Shown: piece by piece, positions 22,870-34,022 of the stretch
Numbering within the stretch: position 1 is the first letter of the stretch
How the letters are laid out: the number at the start of each line of letters is the position of its first letter
DNA from: Purshia tridentata
Taxonomy: Eukaryota > Streptophyta > Magnoliopsida > Rosales > Rosaceae
NCBI GenBank assembly: GCA_003254885.1
Contig: QANT01002150.1
Coordinates: 1-40,782, forward strand
Direction of reading: 5' to 3'
DNA length: 40,782 nucleotides
The notes under the pieces: model-generated
What the model was told of the DNA's origin: nothing
The model's input: only the letters and a program-made list of their open reading frames with translations
The model's database searches: none
Translations under genes and position numbers: made by a program

Positions 22870-23160
22870 ATCCATCACATTCCCATAAACAGAATATATC
22901 TAGCACACAAAGTACCAGTTGAAGTTCCCCCAAATGAGAAGAAAAAAGCCCAGATAGCACTTACCACCACAAAATGCAACAGTGCACTGGCTGGAGTGAG
23001 TAAGCTCCATCCATTTGTATCTACCACAGAATTCCAAGACAATAATCAACAGAGGAGCAAAACTCAACAAGGCCCCAATTATGAAAACACCTTGAGGCTA
23101 TGGATCCCAATCAAACCTTTCTTTCATAAAAGAAAAACGATTGAAAGCCCAATTGTAATT
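22870..23160 (-). pseudogene. possible decayed membrane-protein fragment
   Basis: On the minus strand, one frame (about 23160-22995) reads FMKERFDWDP, a stop, then GVFIIGALLSFAPLLIIVLEF and CGRYKWMEL. After a one-base shift a second frame (about 23010-22870) reads LLTPASALLHFVVVSAIWAF and FFSFGG. Together these look like two hydrophobic helices joined by a short polar loop, broken by a stop and a frameshift. I do not recognise the family. The plus-strand frame of 136 codons over the same bases has no motif and I regard it as the shadow. Confidence 0.25.
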
Positions 23161-23370
23161 CACTAAAATCCCCCAAAAAAATTTAATAAAAAATAAATAA
23201 AAGAAACCCACTTACTTTTATTTGCTAGCACATGAACCAAGGAACACCAAAAAAAAAAAAAGNACCAAGGAACACAAAAAAAAAAAAAAGACAGGTACTC
23301 GGGAACTAGTAGAAAAATAGTCACGTCACAAGAGGAAGTTTCAGAAATCAACCTATAATTTTAATTATAA

Positions 23371-23544
23371 TCTTAATTTATCATAATGGACCGAAAATCA
23401 TACATAGCTGTGCCCTGAACAAGTCCTACGTTACAAACATACATGTGAAAATGCAATATTAGCCACACACATGAATTCCATCCATGAAGACGACAGAAAA
23501 AACAGAAAAGCTGGCATCTTGCACACGACGAGAGTAGTTAAGAA
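23371..23544 (-). other. MFAP1 3' untranslated region (approximate)
   Basis: AT-rich sequence after the MFAP1 stop on the minus strand. The end is a guess: minus-strand AATTAAGATTATAATTAAAAT near 23355-23378 could supply polyadenylation signals. Confidence 0.35.
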
Positions 23545-26500
23545 TCAACGAGACTCCCAATCCTTCAATTTCTTGCTTCCTTTGGGTTTTGCTATAGGGT
23601 TATTCATTCCTGCCATTTTAGCATTATACTTTGCCCGAAGAGGATCATTGTACGTCCACCTGAAATACAGCAAACAAAAAATAAAGGGGGTGGTTGAGGC
23701 AAAAGTTTTAAGAACTATGGTTTATTAATATAAAATAAACACAAAGAAATCAATCAAATAAACACAAGCATTAGGATGAAGAAAGTTTTGAATTAAGGGA
23801 AGCGAAACTGGATCCATTACTGATGAAAAGTAATACATCCCAAAAAATCTCCTGATTTCCATATTTGCTTCTTACTTCATACCATTTCTCTTTCCAAAGG
23901 ATACCTCCAAAGCCATTTCCCCAATAAAGCCATGGTTTTTTGCCACCAGGTTCCCTATTCCCAGCCCCCCTAACTTCTTTGGCTGACAGACAAGATCCCA
24001 TCTAACCAGTTTAAACTTTCTCCCTTCCCCAGATCCTTACCAAAGGAAATTTCTTATTAATTTCTCCACCCTTTTAGCTACCCCCTTCGGAATTTTAAAT
24101 AGTGATAAATAGTAAGCTGGAATACTACCCAAAACAGCCTAAATCAAAGTAAGTTTTCCTCCCCTTGATAAGAAAGCCTTCTGCCAATTTTCCAGTCTTC
24201 TCTTTATCTTTTCCACTACCGGAAACCAAAAATTAGCTGCTCTTGGATTGCCCCCAAGAGGCAGTCTAAAATACTTCATAGGCCAAGCACCCACCTCACA
24301 ACCCGAATCAGCCGCCATCCCCTGCACTTTGCTCTCTTCTGGATTAATACCCTCTAGAGCACATTTTGAACGATTAATTTTTAACCCTGAAACTGCACAG
24401 AAGCATTCCAAAATAGCTAATAGATTTTGCCACATTCGCTCATCTCCAGTGACAAAAACAATGGTGTCATCAGAAAATTGAAGATGAGACACTTGCACTC
24501 CTTCCCTCCCGACTTTCAGCCCTTCGATCAACTGTCTCTCCCTAGCTTTTTTTATCAATCGACTAAGACATCTACCACAATCGTAAAAAGAAAAGGCAAT
24601 AGAGGATCGCCTTGTCTCAAACCTCTAGTAGCCCCAAATTTTCCTTTAGGCCTTCCATTTATCATTGCAGACCTCAAACAGCCCCCGATCCACCTTCTCC
24701 ATCTAGACCCAAAGCCCTTTCTTTCCATCACAAAATCCAAAAAATCCCAATCTACATGATCATAGGCCTTTCAAAGTCAATCTTAAATAGCAAACCTTCT
24801 GTTTTCGTCATTCTCACCTCCTACACTAACTCACTGGCCACCAAAACAGCATCCAAAATCTGTCTATCCTTCACAAAAGCACTTTGTGCATATGAGATTT
24901 TCACTTAAAACCTCCCATAATCTGGTTGCCAACACTTACAATAATAATTTGTAAAGACTAGATACCAAACTAATTGGTCTGTAATCACCATTTCTTAAAG
25001 ATTCCATCTTCTTCGAAATAAAGCAAATATATGTCCCATTTGTAATTGCATTAACCACTCCAGTTCTGTAGAAATCTTAAAACACCCTTAGCAACTCATC
25101 TTTCACCACATCCCAGCATCTTTGAAACAATAACATCGTAAAACCATCAGAACCGAGAGACTTGTCCTGACAAAAATCCATGATAGCTCCTTATCTCTTC
25201 TTCCTCAAAAGGTCTTTCGAGCCACCTTGCTTTCTGGTCTTCTATTGGACTCCAATTCAGTCCATGAATGTAAAAAATCCAATAATTTCGTGCTCAATCA
25301 ACTTAATATCTTCCACTATCACTCCTTCCCCTACTTATAAGTTTTCAATGTAGTTCCTCTTTCTCCTTCGCCATTTGCCACTGCATGAAAAAACTTAGTA
25401 TTGCTATCTCCTTCCTTCGCCCATTGCACTTTTGCCCTTTTCCTCCATCGAATCTCCTCTCTAAAAACTAGCTGACCCAACTTGTTTCTAAAAGCTGCCC
25501 TTTCTTCCCTCTGTGCAGAGTTTAAACCTTCTCTTTCCTCAATACCATCCAACTTCTTTAGTTTCTCCTCCGCTTCTGACCAGCTAAAGTATTTAAATCA
25601 TCCATAACTGGAAAGCTATTCAAGTGATGTTTATTTTTATTATCAGGCACGTTGAAAATTGAAATAGAATGATATTTATATTTATTACAATCAATATTCT
25701 TTTGATTCCCTAATGCATGTCATACATAGACTTTTCTTATCAATGAATGTGTAATTTTTTCTGAAAAAAAGAAAAACCTTTAGACCTCTTTGTTTTTGGC
25801 CAAAAAATATTTTAGAGCTCTAAGCCCGTTAATTACCCATTAGTTTGATGATTATATTTAACAAATTAAGCTAATCTCCATATGTGCTAATGAATAACTA
25901 TATTGTTATTGAACCACACATAGGATTCTACAAGACTATGCTCATCAAGTGCCACCAAGAACACCTTCATATCTTACTATTCACCAACCCAGCAAATCTT
26001 AAAGTTTGACAGAGAAATTCAATAAGAGAAGGTGGGTGAACTGATAGTCTTTGAACTTCTCTTAAGCAAAAGAGAAATGTAAGGTTTTTAATGACTTCAG
26101 TACATATAGTAAACACAAGGATAATTCATGAAGGAAATTGAACTTACGGATTGTTCCAATCAGTGGTATCCTCATTTACAAGATGGGTCCATTTCGTTCT
26201 TCCACTGCGACCAAAATGCTTGACCTGCATGACCTTGGGCAATATTGTTTTGTCCATCTTATCTTCTCCAGTTGGGGCAGAGAAATCACGAGTGAAAATT
26301 CCATCTGTTCCAACAGTTGCAGCATAGTCATCGGCTTCTGACTGGAAGAAAGCACCCTTGTGGAAATATTTCTGCATGAACCTCCACTTCTGCTTTGTTT
26401 TTGGTGCAGGTTTCGGATTCTTCCTTTCCCACTCCCTCCTCTCTTCCTCTGTCATGTTTCTCACCTTTTCAATCTCCTCCTTCTCCTTCAACATTGCTTC

Positions 26501-27337
26501 CCGATCCTCCCTATCCCTCTTGATCCTGGAAATCTCTCTTGCCTTCCATGCTTCATATTCCTCTGCCTCGTTTACTTCATCATCAGTATCAATATCAGCA
26601 ATATTTGCTTCCTGTTCCAAACCCTTCTGAATCTCTTCATCCTTTCGTATCTCCTCAACCACAATCTGCTTTGTCTCTCTCTTCCTATCCTCCATTTTCT
26701 TCTTCCTTGATTCCTCAAGGGCCCGTTCTTCAGCCTCAAGTCGCTCACGTTCGGCAATGGTATCTCTCTCCGACTTAGGAACAAAGACAGGCTTTAGCAT
26801 CACCATACCAGTAAGCTCTTCTTCCGAGTCAGTATCATACTCAGATTCCTCTTCCTCCTCTTCTTCCTTTACTTCTTCCTCATCTTCAGACGGAAGGAGT
26901 GGAGCTTCTTCTTGCTCCCTTTGACGCAACCTCTCCTTAATCCTTCTTCTTCTTTCCTCCAAAGCATCTGGGTCCTCTTCCTCTGCTTCCAACCCTTCCT
27001 GCCTCTTGGCTTCCTCTTCAATTGTTGAAACAATCTCGGCTTGCCGGATGCGCCTATGATCAGCTCTAACATCCTCACGATTATCTATCCTGCTCTCAGC
27101 CAAACGACGCAATCTAGGATCATCTTTCCTAACAATATTCGAATATTCCTGAGTGGGGAAAGCTTTCTCCAGGGAAGCAGCCTTAGATATCCTAATATCC
27201 CCATCTTCATCGGCATCATCTGCCCACTCAGGAGCTTTTCCAGGCCAATACCTTTTAACTTTCGTTTGTCCAATTTTACCTCTGAGCTTATCCCTGATGG
27301 CAATTATAGTATCACTAACACCTGCTGTTACCGACAT
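23545..27337 (-). CDS. MFAP1: MFAP1, spliceosomal B-complex protein
   Basis: Two coding exons on the minus strand, 27337-26148 (396 codons plus two bases) and 23659-23545. They join in phase across a GTAAGT...TTTCAG intron to give 434 residues, about normal for plant MFAP1. The N-terminus reads [20 protein letters not shown] and [16 protein letters not shown]. Long Glu/Arg-rich, probably helical segments fill residues 90-310. The conserved C-terminus has [34 protein letters not shown] and [20 protein letters not shown], and the last exon supplies [17 protein letters not shown] and ends [13 protein letters not shown]1 is a nuclear tri-snRNP/B-complex splicing factor, related to yeast Spp381. 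The ATG is the first of the open frame, just after a likely 5'UTR intron acceptor. The last intron (23660-26147) holds a LINE fragment. No defect is visible. Confidence 0.95.
23780..25600 (-). mobile_element. LINE (L1-type) reverse transcriptase fragment in MFAP1 intron
   Basis: Minus-strand fragments in the order of a plant LINE ORF2: [15 protein letters not shown] (about 25450-25390, between endonuclease and RT), [18 protein letters not shown] (about 25170-25115), [17 protein letters not shown] (about 24625-24570), [11 protein letters not shown] (the catalytic Asp pair, about 24490-24460), and [11 protein letters not shown] with [17 protein letters not shown] (to 24139). A decayed tail ([19 protein letters not shown]) runs to about 23950. 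The endonuclease domain is missing, stops and frameshifts are frequent, and no poly(A) tail is obvious. The fragment lies in sense orientation with MFAP1, inside its last intron. It is inactive. Confidence 0.85.
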
Positions 27338-28200
27338 TGCTGCACTCTATACACGCCCAGGCATACAAGATTCCAAAACTGGCAGAAAAACTATATTCTT
27401 TCAAAACCAGGGACGGAGCCAGGATTTGGAAATGGGATCAAAATCTCCCAAGATTGAGCTTGAGCCCGGCACCTGAAATAGGCAGGCAATCCCACATCAA
27501 CCAAGTAATCATTAGACCATTGAATAATATTATGGTTCTATAAAAAATTAAAAAAGAATCATATTGTGCTCTATTGCTTTCCATGCAACTCCAATAACAC
27601 TCATCTCTTATTTCATCTCAAGCAATCTCGTACTGCTAGTTTCTCCACTCATCTCTTCTTTTTTTCTCAGATTTTATCTTCTCTTCTTTCCTTTTTTTTT
27701 TTCCTCATATTTTATCTGCTAATTAAGAAAAATTGACCAAATAAAGCAAATTGATCCGAAAAACACTCTCCCAGCAGCCAGCTAAAATCCTAAACATACT
27801 CTTACAAAAATATTGGTAGTACAATCAACCAAAGAATCGGTAAAGAAAGAAAATTGATCTGACCTACGAAATGGGCATCTCCAGTCTCCATAATCATCCC
27901 AAAATCCAAATGGTTTAAACATAATTAAACCAAAAAAGACACAACACCAAATTGGTTGGTTTTTGTTTTTGTTAAGTTAAACCCGCTTAAACCCCCAAAT
28001 TTAATCTTACATTAAATCCCTAAATTCAGCCCTAAATTGAAAACATAAATTAAACTTACAAAACACGAAAAAAGGAAGAGAAATACCTGCCAATGCCCAA
28101 GATGAAGATTGAAGAAGAATAGAAGATGATTTGAATGCCGGGTTCACTGGTTTGAGAGTTGAGCGTGAGACAGAGCGTGAGGGATCGATGAGTCCGACGA
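27338..28200 (-). other. MFAP1 5' UTR exon and leader intron (inferred)
   Basis: Immediately upstream of the ATG the minus strand reads GTGCAG then CA-ATG, a possible acceptor at 27340-27342. About 750 bp further, GGCATTGGCAG is followed by GTATTT at 28086-28081, a good donor, so a noncoding first exon from about 28200 to 28087 is likely. The intervening intron contains CAGGGACGGAGCCAGGATTT at 27408-27427, the style of a plant hAT-like terminus. Confidence 0.5.
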
Positions 28201-28330
28201 TTTGTTTTTCCTTTGGAATTGGGGTCAGTTAAAGCGTACTGGTTGGGGAGGGAAGGGACATGTTGGGCTGTGGGCCGGCCAGGGTAAAAACCAAATTGGG
28301 CTGGGCTGAAGCCCATCTAGCCCGGAAGTA
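28201..28330 (-). promoter_or_regulatory. MFAP1 promoter with clustered site II motifs
   Basis: TGGGCT/TGGGCC and complements cluster at about 28263-28320 (TTGGGCTGTGGGCCGG, TTGGGCTGGGCTGAAGCCCA). Repeated TGGGCY (site II) boxes, bound by TCP factors, are typical of plant housekeeping and growth-linked promoters, matching a general splicing factor. No clear TATA box is seen. Confidence 0.6.
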
Positions 28331-31261
28331 CATCCGTGCCTGTTCAAACCCTTCCAAGTGCAATCAAAAACTGCTGAAACAAAACAGGAAAAGATTTTGG
28401 GTGTCGCTATTCGTATCCAACTTTTTTATATACCCAAAATTTTAATAATATTTTAATTTACAATTTCATTCTAATGTAAATTGATGATTAAGGACAAACA
28501 TTTAATTTAAAGATTGTAAAAGAGGAAATTACTAATTTGGTCCACTTACTGATCACTTTGTCTCGGTTAGTCCATGAACCTTTTTTTTCGCTATTTTGAT
28601 TTACGAACTTTCTGACGTTTGCCATTTTGGTACATACTGTCAACATTTTATAAACTTGCATTAATGGAGGGGCAAAATGGTTCATTCCGTCCATTGTTTT
28701 CCAATTTTTCTTCTCAATTTTAACCCAATTTTTAATCTATCAAATCTTTAATTTTTGAAGCTATGAATCTCATCCTTACAACTATATAAAAATCATTCAA
28801 AACAGAGGTATAAAACTAAAAATAAATTCTTTCAAAATTATTCCAACTTCAATTTCTTTCGAATTCAACACCTCAAATCAATTTATTCCAAAACGAGGTC
28901 TGTTACTTTGGGCATGTGGGAGTACCACATTGGTCATTGACCTTGAAATGACCTCACTAAAACCTAATAAGATTAATCCAAAACTAATTATCAATGTAAG
29001 GCTTAATGAAAATGAGTATTTTTTATTTTTTTTTAAGTACAAAGAGTGTTCAATTTGATGAGCTCTAAGGTTTAGTAGTTGAAAATATAGTTTACAAATA
29101 GACCCCTGGTTTTAAAATCACAAAACCTGGCATAAACTGAAAATTAAAACATGAGCAAACTAAATCCTTAACTCACAAGTTTCACAACCAAAGCTAAAAG
29201 ATAAATAAAAGTAGAAAAATGGATATTGCACACACATTCATAGCAGGGTCCTCTTCATTCTAATCCTTGGAGGTTGGGAGTGTTGGTATGTCCAAGCTGG
29301 GTGTCTTTCTCTTCCAACTTCCTCTCTCCTCAGAGTCATACAATTCTAAAAATGTAACTATTTTTCTAAAGTGTTTCTGCACTCACAAACTGTGTAAGGG
29401 TGAGCATCACCAAATTCAGCTAATCCTTTACTCAACTAGTCCAAAACATTTGCATAGATTTCAAAGTAGTTTGAAAGGTGTCAAAGTAAACTTTTCAAAA
29501 AAACACATAAGAGTTTGCCAATCTAGCTCATTCTCAGACCAAGCATATTAATAGTATGCAAATGAAAGTTCAAGCCATTCAAGTTGACCTAGTGACTAAA
29601 CATAAAGTCAATTTCCAGTTCCAATAGAGACAATCAATAATATATGCCAAACATGATAAATAAATTACCATTCTCAAGTTACCATGGCATTTGTTTCACA
29701 AATTGAAGTTTTCTAAATGCTAACCATGAATAAGTTCCTGAGATGCAAATGCACGTTAGAATATATAATCATGCAGTGCGTACCTTTTTCCATGACAAAG
29801 CTCACATGTCAAAGTGTAAAAAACAGTTGACTTATTCCCTTACTTGTAACTTAGATACCTCTATCCCTCTCAACCTATATATGTCAATAGGTATAGGATA
29901 GTGAGATGTCCTCTAATGGAAACTTGTAAGATTACCTTTTCCCCTCCAGCATATTCTTGAAATACATAACCTTTCTAGAGTATTGAACCCTAGGATAAGT
30001 GAAACTTACCCCTTCATCTCTAATTAGGAAGTCCAGACACTCAAAACTTATTAAAGTAATACATTCTTTATTCAATAAATATGAATGCCATAGATTTGAG
30101 TGGACTGGCTACCCCTACTTGAAATGAGGTCTCCTCCTTTGCTGCACTTCCAGGTAGATGATTATCCTAAGTTAAGCAATTTAAAACTAAAATCAGCCCA
30201 AGTAAAACAATCTAAAGGGCTTTTTAGGGTTTAATGAATTATTGACCAAGTCAAGTGGCATTTGAGTTCCAACAAGCAGGAAGAGACCTCAAAAAAGTTT
30301 TAAATCATATAACAAAATGGTTTCTAGTGGTTAAGACCAATGCAAAAGTCACAAAGACAAATTTCAAGGTTTTTGTTTTAAAAATTGAGGTTTGACAACC
30401 CAAATCGAGATCCACTTACAAATAAGCTCCTTTTTACCTTTGGGCATCCCTAGAGTGAAATATGACTTATTCAAACAAGTTTTACAATCTAAAAAGTTTT
30501 AGAATTGAAAATCCTCATTTTAAACTAAATCAGCCAATTTAAAAACTCAAAAGAGCAGTACATGCACTTTTAAATGGTTGTTGGTATGCTCTCTCTATCT
30601 CTCTCTCCATATATATCTTAAAATCGTATCTAAATTTAAAGGAGAAGAAGAAGAAGATACAAAAATTGCAGATGTGAAATTTTTAGTGGACATGAGTTTG
30701 CAAATGTGGAACTTTCGATGGACATTGCGGTAGCACTTTTTGGTGGACGCTATCAATTTTTTCAGATCTAAGTTTTTATTCTTTTTTTGTTTCTTGATTT
30801 ATAGGCAATGTGGTGCTTACTTGGTCTTGTGACTCTTGTCCACTACCCAAACACCTAGATTTTGGTGTTGCTTTTTGTTTTTGTTTTTTCTTTTTAGGTT
30901 TGGGTTGCTTTGTTTCTTTAAAAAAAAATGTGGGTTGGGAGAGAGGGGAGAGAGATAAAGAGAGGAGATAATGGGTCGCTGGCCGATAAAGGAGGTGGGG
31001 TCGGCAAATGAGGAGGGGAGGGTTTGAGTTGTCGCTCTACATGGCTGCTGCAGGAAGAAAGTGGAGAGGATTTGGCTGTTGCAGCAATTGGTGGAGAAGA
31101 TGGTAAAATTTTTTGTAGAATGTGGGGACCAGAAATTCCTCACAAGAATAGTAAAAAGGGTTATTAGATTAAATTACCCATTTTCCTTTCGGTTTTCACT
31201 TTCTTTGAGTTTGTTTTTCTACCGGTGGTGCCTCAACTTTAACTTTTTTTTCCTTTTATTT
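28331..31261. other. repeat-rich stretch without a supported gene
   Basis: About 28510-28700 has the phrase style (TTTGGTCCACTTACTGATCACTTTG) of degraded plant transposon ends. 29000-30560 is unclassified, moderately AT-rich sequence with no motif-bearing frame. A GAAGAAGAAG tract lies near 30645. 30900-31140 is purine-rich. The frames at 29267 and 30817 have no recognisable domain. Confidence 0.4.
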
Positions 31262-32318
31262 GGGAATTTCTATTTATACTCAACAATCTTCTTTTGTTAC
31301 CCAATTTCTTAATTTACCCAATACCCAACTTTTTCAAATCAGTTTTTTCTTATTTTACCCAATCTTAGTTACCATATTACCCTTATTAATAGATACCCAA
31401 CCCTTTATTTTAATTTTCTCTCCTTACTCATAATTTTACACACATACCCAACAATAATAAATTTCTCTCCCAACCCAAGCATTTACACTACACCCATACC
31501 CAACACCATACCTAATAGCTACCATATTCCCCTCACCACCATTGAATAGAACATCTAATCTCAGTCCTTAAGCTNAAGTATTGAAACTAGGTACTTAATC
31601 CTAAATTTCTCCTGGCCAAAAAAAAAAATCCTAAATTTCTAATTTTATAATGAGTTTGTTGTTTTTATATGAATTTTATCCATTGGTTTGAGTTTTTGGT
31701 GGATTTTTGGGTTGGATTCATTTATTCTGTTGGAGGTCATTCGGCTCTGGTCTGCCGAGTTCGTCGCAAATCTTCGGTTGGCATCAACCGAACATTTGTC
31801 ATTTGTTCGGCCGGCTCNTAACCGAACATTTGTCATTTGTTCGGCCAGCTCCAACCAAACATTTGTCATTTTTTTGGCCGGCTCCAACCAAACATTGTAG
31901 TCATGTTCGGTTATGGTTCGCCGAACACATCCCGAACCAAAAATTTCTAAAACGTCTAAAACATGGAAAAATGCAAAAAAATTATACAAAATGCACGCAT
32001 ACATCAATTAGAGGCTCATATGGTACGATTTCACCACTTATCTACGTAAAAACCCTTATTTTGATGTTAGAGTTTAATTTGATGTTAGTGTGAGTGTGAG
32101 AGAGGGTGTGAGTGTGAAAAAAGATGAGTGAGGATGGTTAAGTTAAGGTTGATAAAGGAGTTTGGTATTAAGTGTTGGGTATGGAAAGAAAATTTAGTTT
32201 TTTAAAAGTTATAATTTGTCCTTATTGGTAATTTTGTTAAGGGATAAAATGGTCCATTCAAGTTTAAAATATATGTTGGGTATCAAAAGAAAATTGTTAG
32301 GTATGGTTAAAATTTCCC
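31262..32318. mobile_element. long inverted-repeat (foldback) element
   Basis: The left side (31262 onward: GGGAATTTCTATTTATACTC, then AACAATCTTCTTTTGTTACCC) matches the reverse complement of the right side (32318 backward: GGGAAATTTTAACCATACCT, then AACAATTTTCTTTTGATACCC). Looser similarity continues for perhaps 200-300 bp through ACCCAA-rich sequence. The two arms flank a centre at about 31600-32030 that contains hairpin minisatellites. There is no transposase. Long inverted arms with unrelated centres fit a foldback or Mutator-type non-autonomous element. The target duplication is not resolved. Single Ns occur at 31575 and 31818. Confidence 0.6.
31785..31896. repeat. 33/34-bp tandem minisatellite with internal palindrome
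   Basis: Units start at 31785, 31819, 31852 and 31885 (partial). The consensus carries CCGAACATTTGTCATTTG followed by TTCGGCCGGCTC, so each unit holds CCGAAC...GTTCGG, a hairpin with 6-bp arms. The third unit has lost the pairing (CCAAAC...TTTTGG). An N at 31818 falls at a unit junction. Confidence 0.85.
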
Positions 32319-32414
32319 TTTGACAATTTGGTATTTTAATTGTTAGGACCAAGAAAACTATGTAACCACTTGTGTTTCTAAATTGTAACACTATTGACTT
32401 AATTGCCTTAGTTG

Positions 32415-32546
32415 ATCAAGATAATATATTAAGAAAGGCTTGTCAAGCAAGTTTTTTTTTATTTTTTCTAATCAAGAGAATATACTAAGAAAGGCTTGTC
32501 AAGCAAGTTTTTTATTTTTATTTTCTATCGACTTGCCAAGCAAGTT
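32415..32546 (+). repeat. directly repeated motif upstream of the tau GST
   Basis: A 56-bp unit (ATCAAGATAATATATTAAGA...) starts at 32415 and 32471. Inside it GGCTTGTCAAGCAAGTT occurs at 32437-32453 and 32493-32509, and a variant GACTTGCCAAGCAAGTT lies at 32530-32546. All three are within 175 bp of the GST start codon, so they sit in the promoter or leader. Confidence 0.75.
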
Positions 32547-32608
32547 AAGGAAATGGTTTAAAAGTGCTCTGCATTGGAGCAAAGGGTAGAGAATTAAGAC
32601 ACAGAGAG

Positions 32609-33497
32609 ATGGCAGAGAAAAACAAAGTGATCCTATATGGAATGTGGGCTAGCCCTTATGTTAAGAGGGTGGAAATGGCCCTCAAACTCAAAGGCATACC
32701 CTATGAGTACGTGGAAGAAGATTTGAGGAACAAAAGCCCATTGCTCCTCAAGCTTAACCCAGTTCATAAGAAGGTTCCTGTGCTTGTCCACAATGGAAAA
32801 CCCTTTGCTGAGTCTCTTGTCATCCTTGAATACATTGATGAGACCTGGAAAACTTGCCCTCAACTTCTCCCAGAAGATCCCTATAAAAGAGCCCAAGTTC
32901 GCTTCTGGGCCAGCTTTTTGCAGCAGGTGAGACTTGAGAGAATAAATAAATATTGTAGCCTTTTACCATTTCCTACATGATAACACAATAACAATGCTCA
33001 GTTTTTGACCTTTTGATGTTAGACCAGATCAAACAGATTCATGCATTAAAACGATTAGAAGAAGTGAGTTACTCAAGCTAATTAATTAAAGAGCTTATAT
33101 GTGATCGTTCGTTGGTGTTCAGGTGTTTGAGACCATGATCTTCGTGATGAAAACCAGTGGAGAAGCACAAGAGAAAGCCATTAAAGAATTTTCTGATAAA
33201 CTAAAGTTGCTGGAAGAGGGACTCAAGGATTTCTTCCCACATGGCATTCCTTCAGTTGACAGCAAGAATGTGGGACTACTAGATGTCGTCATTTTTTCAC
33301 TCTTTGGTGCATATGAGGCTCAGCAAGAAGTCCTTGGCATAAAGGTTGTAGACCCTGAGAAGAATCCCCTGGTATTTTGCTGGATAACAGCTCTACTTGA
33401 GCTACCTGTGGTGAAAGAGATGCATATTCCTCATGAGAAGGTGGTGGCCGTCTTCAAGTTTATTAGGGAGAATGCCCTTAAATCTTCTACAGCTTGA
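32609..33497 (+). CDS. tau-class glutathione S-transferase (GSTU9-like)
   Basis: Two exons, 32609-32926 and 33123-33497, with a GT-AG intron after codon 106, the usual tau intron position; product 230 residues. The N-terminal thioredoxin-like domain has [19 protein letters not shown] with the predicted catalytic Ser15, [29 protein letters not shown] with the glutathione-contacting Glu-Ser pair, and EYIDETW. The C-terminal helical domain follows, with [14 protein letters not shown] and [15 protein letters not shown]. Tau GSTs are plant-specific cytosolic enzymes that conjugate glutathione to xenobiotics and oxidised metabolites. The wording is closest to the GSTU9/U10 branch, by recall only. 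I chose the ATG at 32609 rather than the in-frame one at 32564 because MAEKNKV is the family-type start. AATAAA at 33645-33650 suits polyadenylation. A decayed tandem copy follows. Confidence 0.93.
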
Positions 33498-34022
33498 CCA
33501 TGGAGCTAGCTAGTATTGTGTATTGTGTTTGCTACTTCTTGTTGAACTCTGTTTTGCGTCTGTGGTCCTGTTCAGATCCTCAAATGGCAGCAAGAGTCCT
33601 GCTACTTTGGTTTTGCTGACCAATGTTTTGTTTGTTTGTAAGAGAATAAAACTACTTATACCACCACTGAATCTCTTTGGGTGAGAACCACGTGGGACCT
33701 ATCTATATAAGTGGGTTTCGTTATGATCAACACTGTAATCAAATGCTGGCTGCCTAGTAGAAGGAATTATTGCCAAAACCTGTAATTTAATTCATATGCT
33801 TGACTCTGGAGGTTCATGCATACAATGTCATTTCATCTGTTAAACTCATAAAATAGCTTATGCTATGTGTTATAAACCTTTCTTTAGAAGTTAATAATCC
33901 TCGCTGATTAGCAAACTGTAGGCTTGAAGAATTGGGCAGCCATATGCATAATGTGATGAAGAGGGAATAAAGGAAAAGAAGGCAGATAATCCTTAATGCA
34001 GATGAGAGAGAGAGAGAGAGAG
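33498..34022. other. spacer between the GST gene and its pseudogene
   Basis: GST 3' UTR to about 33665, then unremarkable sequence. A GA dinucleotide tract at about 34006-34022 directly precedes the pseudogene start. No gene seen. Confidence 0.55.

Larger units (their letters stand above)
20036..23370. other. intergenic stretch between GST and MFAP1
   Basis: The first roughly 120 bp is GST 3' UTR (TTAATAATGAAG near 20117 as a weak polyadenylation signal). A segment ending GAATTCGTCCCTG near 20640, with CTTGGGGGTC repeats, resembles the decayed end of a hAT-like element. Two related copies of an AT-rich repeat start GGGAGTGTTA at 20811 and 22140. A possible decayed membrane-protein fragment lies at 22870-23160 (separate entry). 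A single N at 23263 sits between two near-copies of ACCAAGGAACAC plus an A run, so the local sequence may be misassembled. Nothing else is supported. Confidence 0.45.

Noticed and set aside
22756-23166. 136-codon plus-strand frame
   Set aside because: No recognisable domain, no promoter or splice context, and the opposite strand shows more protein-like (helical membrane) content. It is kept only as shadow of a possible minus-strand relic.
26358-27476. Several plus-strand frames of 70-140 codons over the MFAP1 exon
   Set aside because: They are antisense shadows of a long, conserved minus-strand coding exon; their translations are Pro/Ser/Leu-rich and lack motifs.
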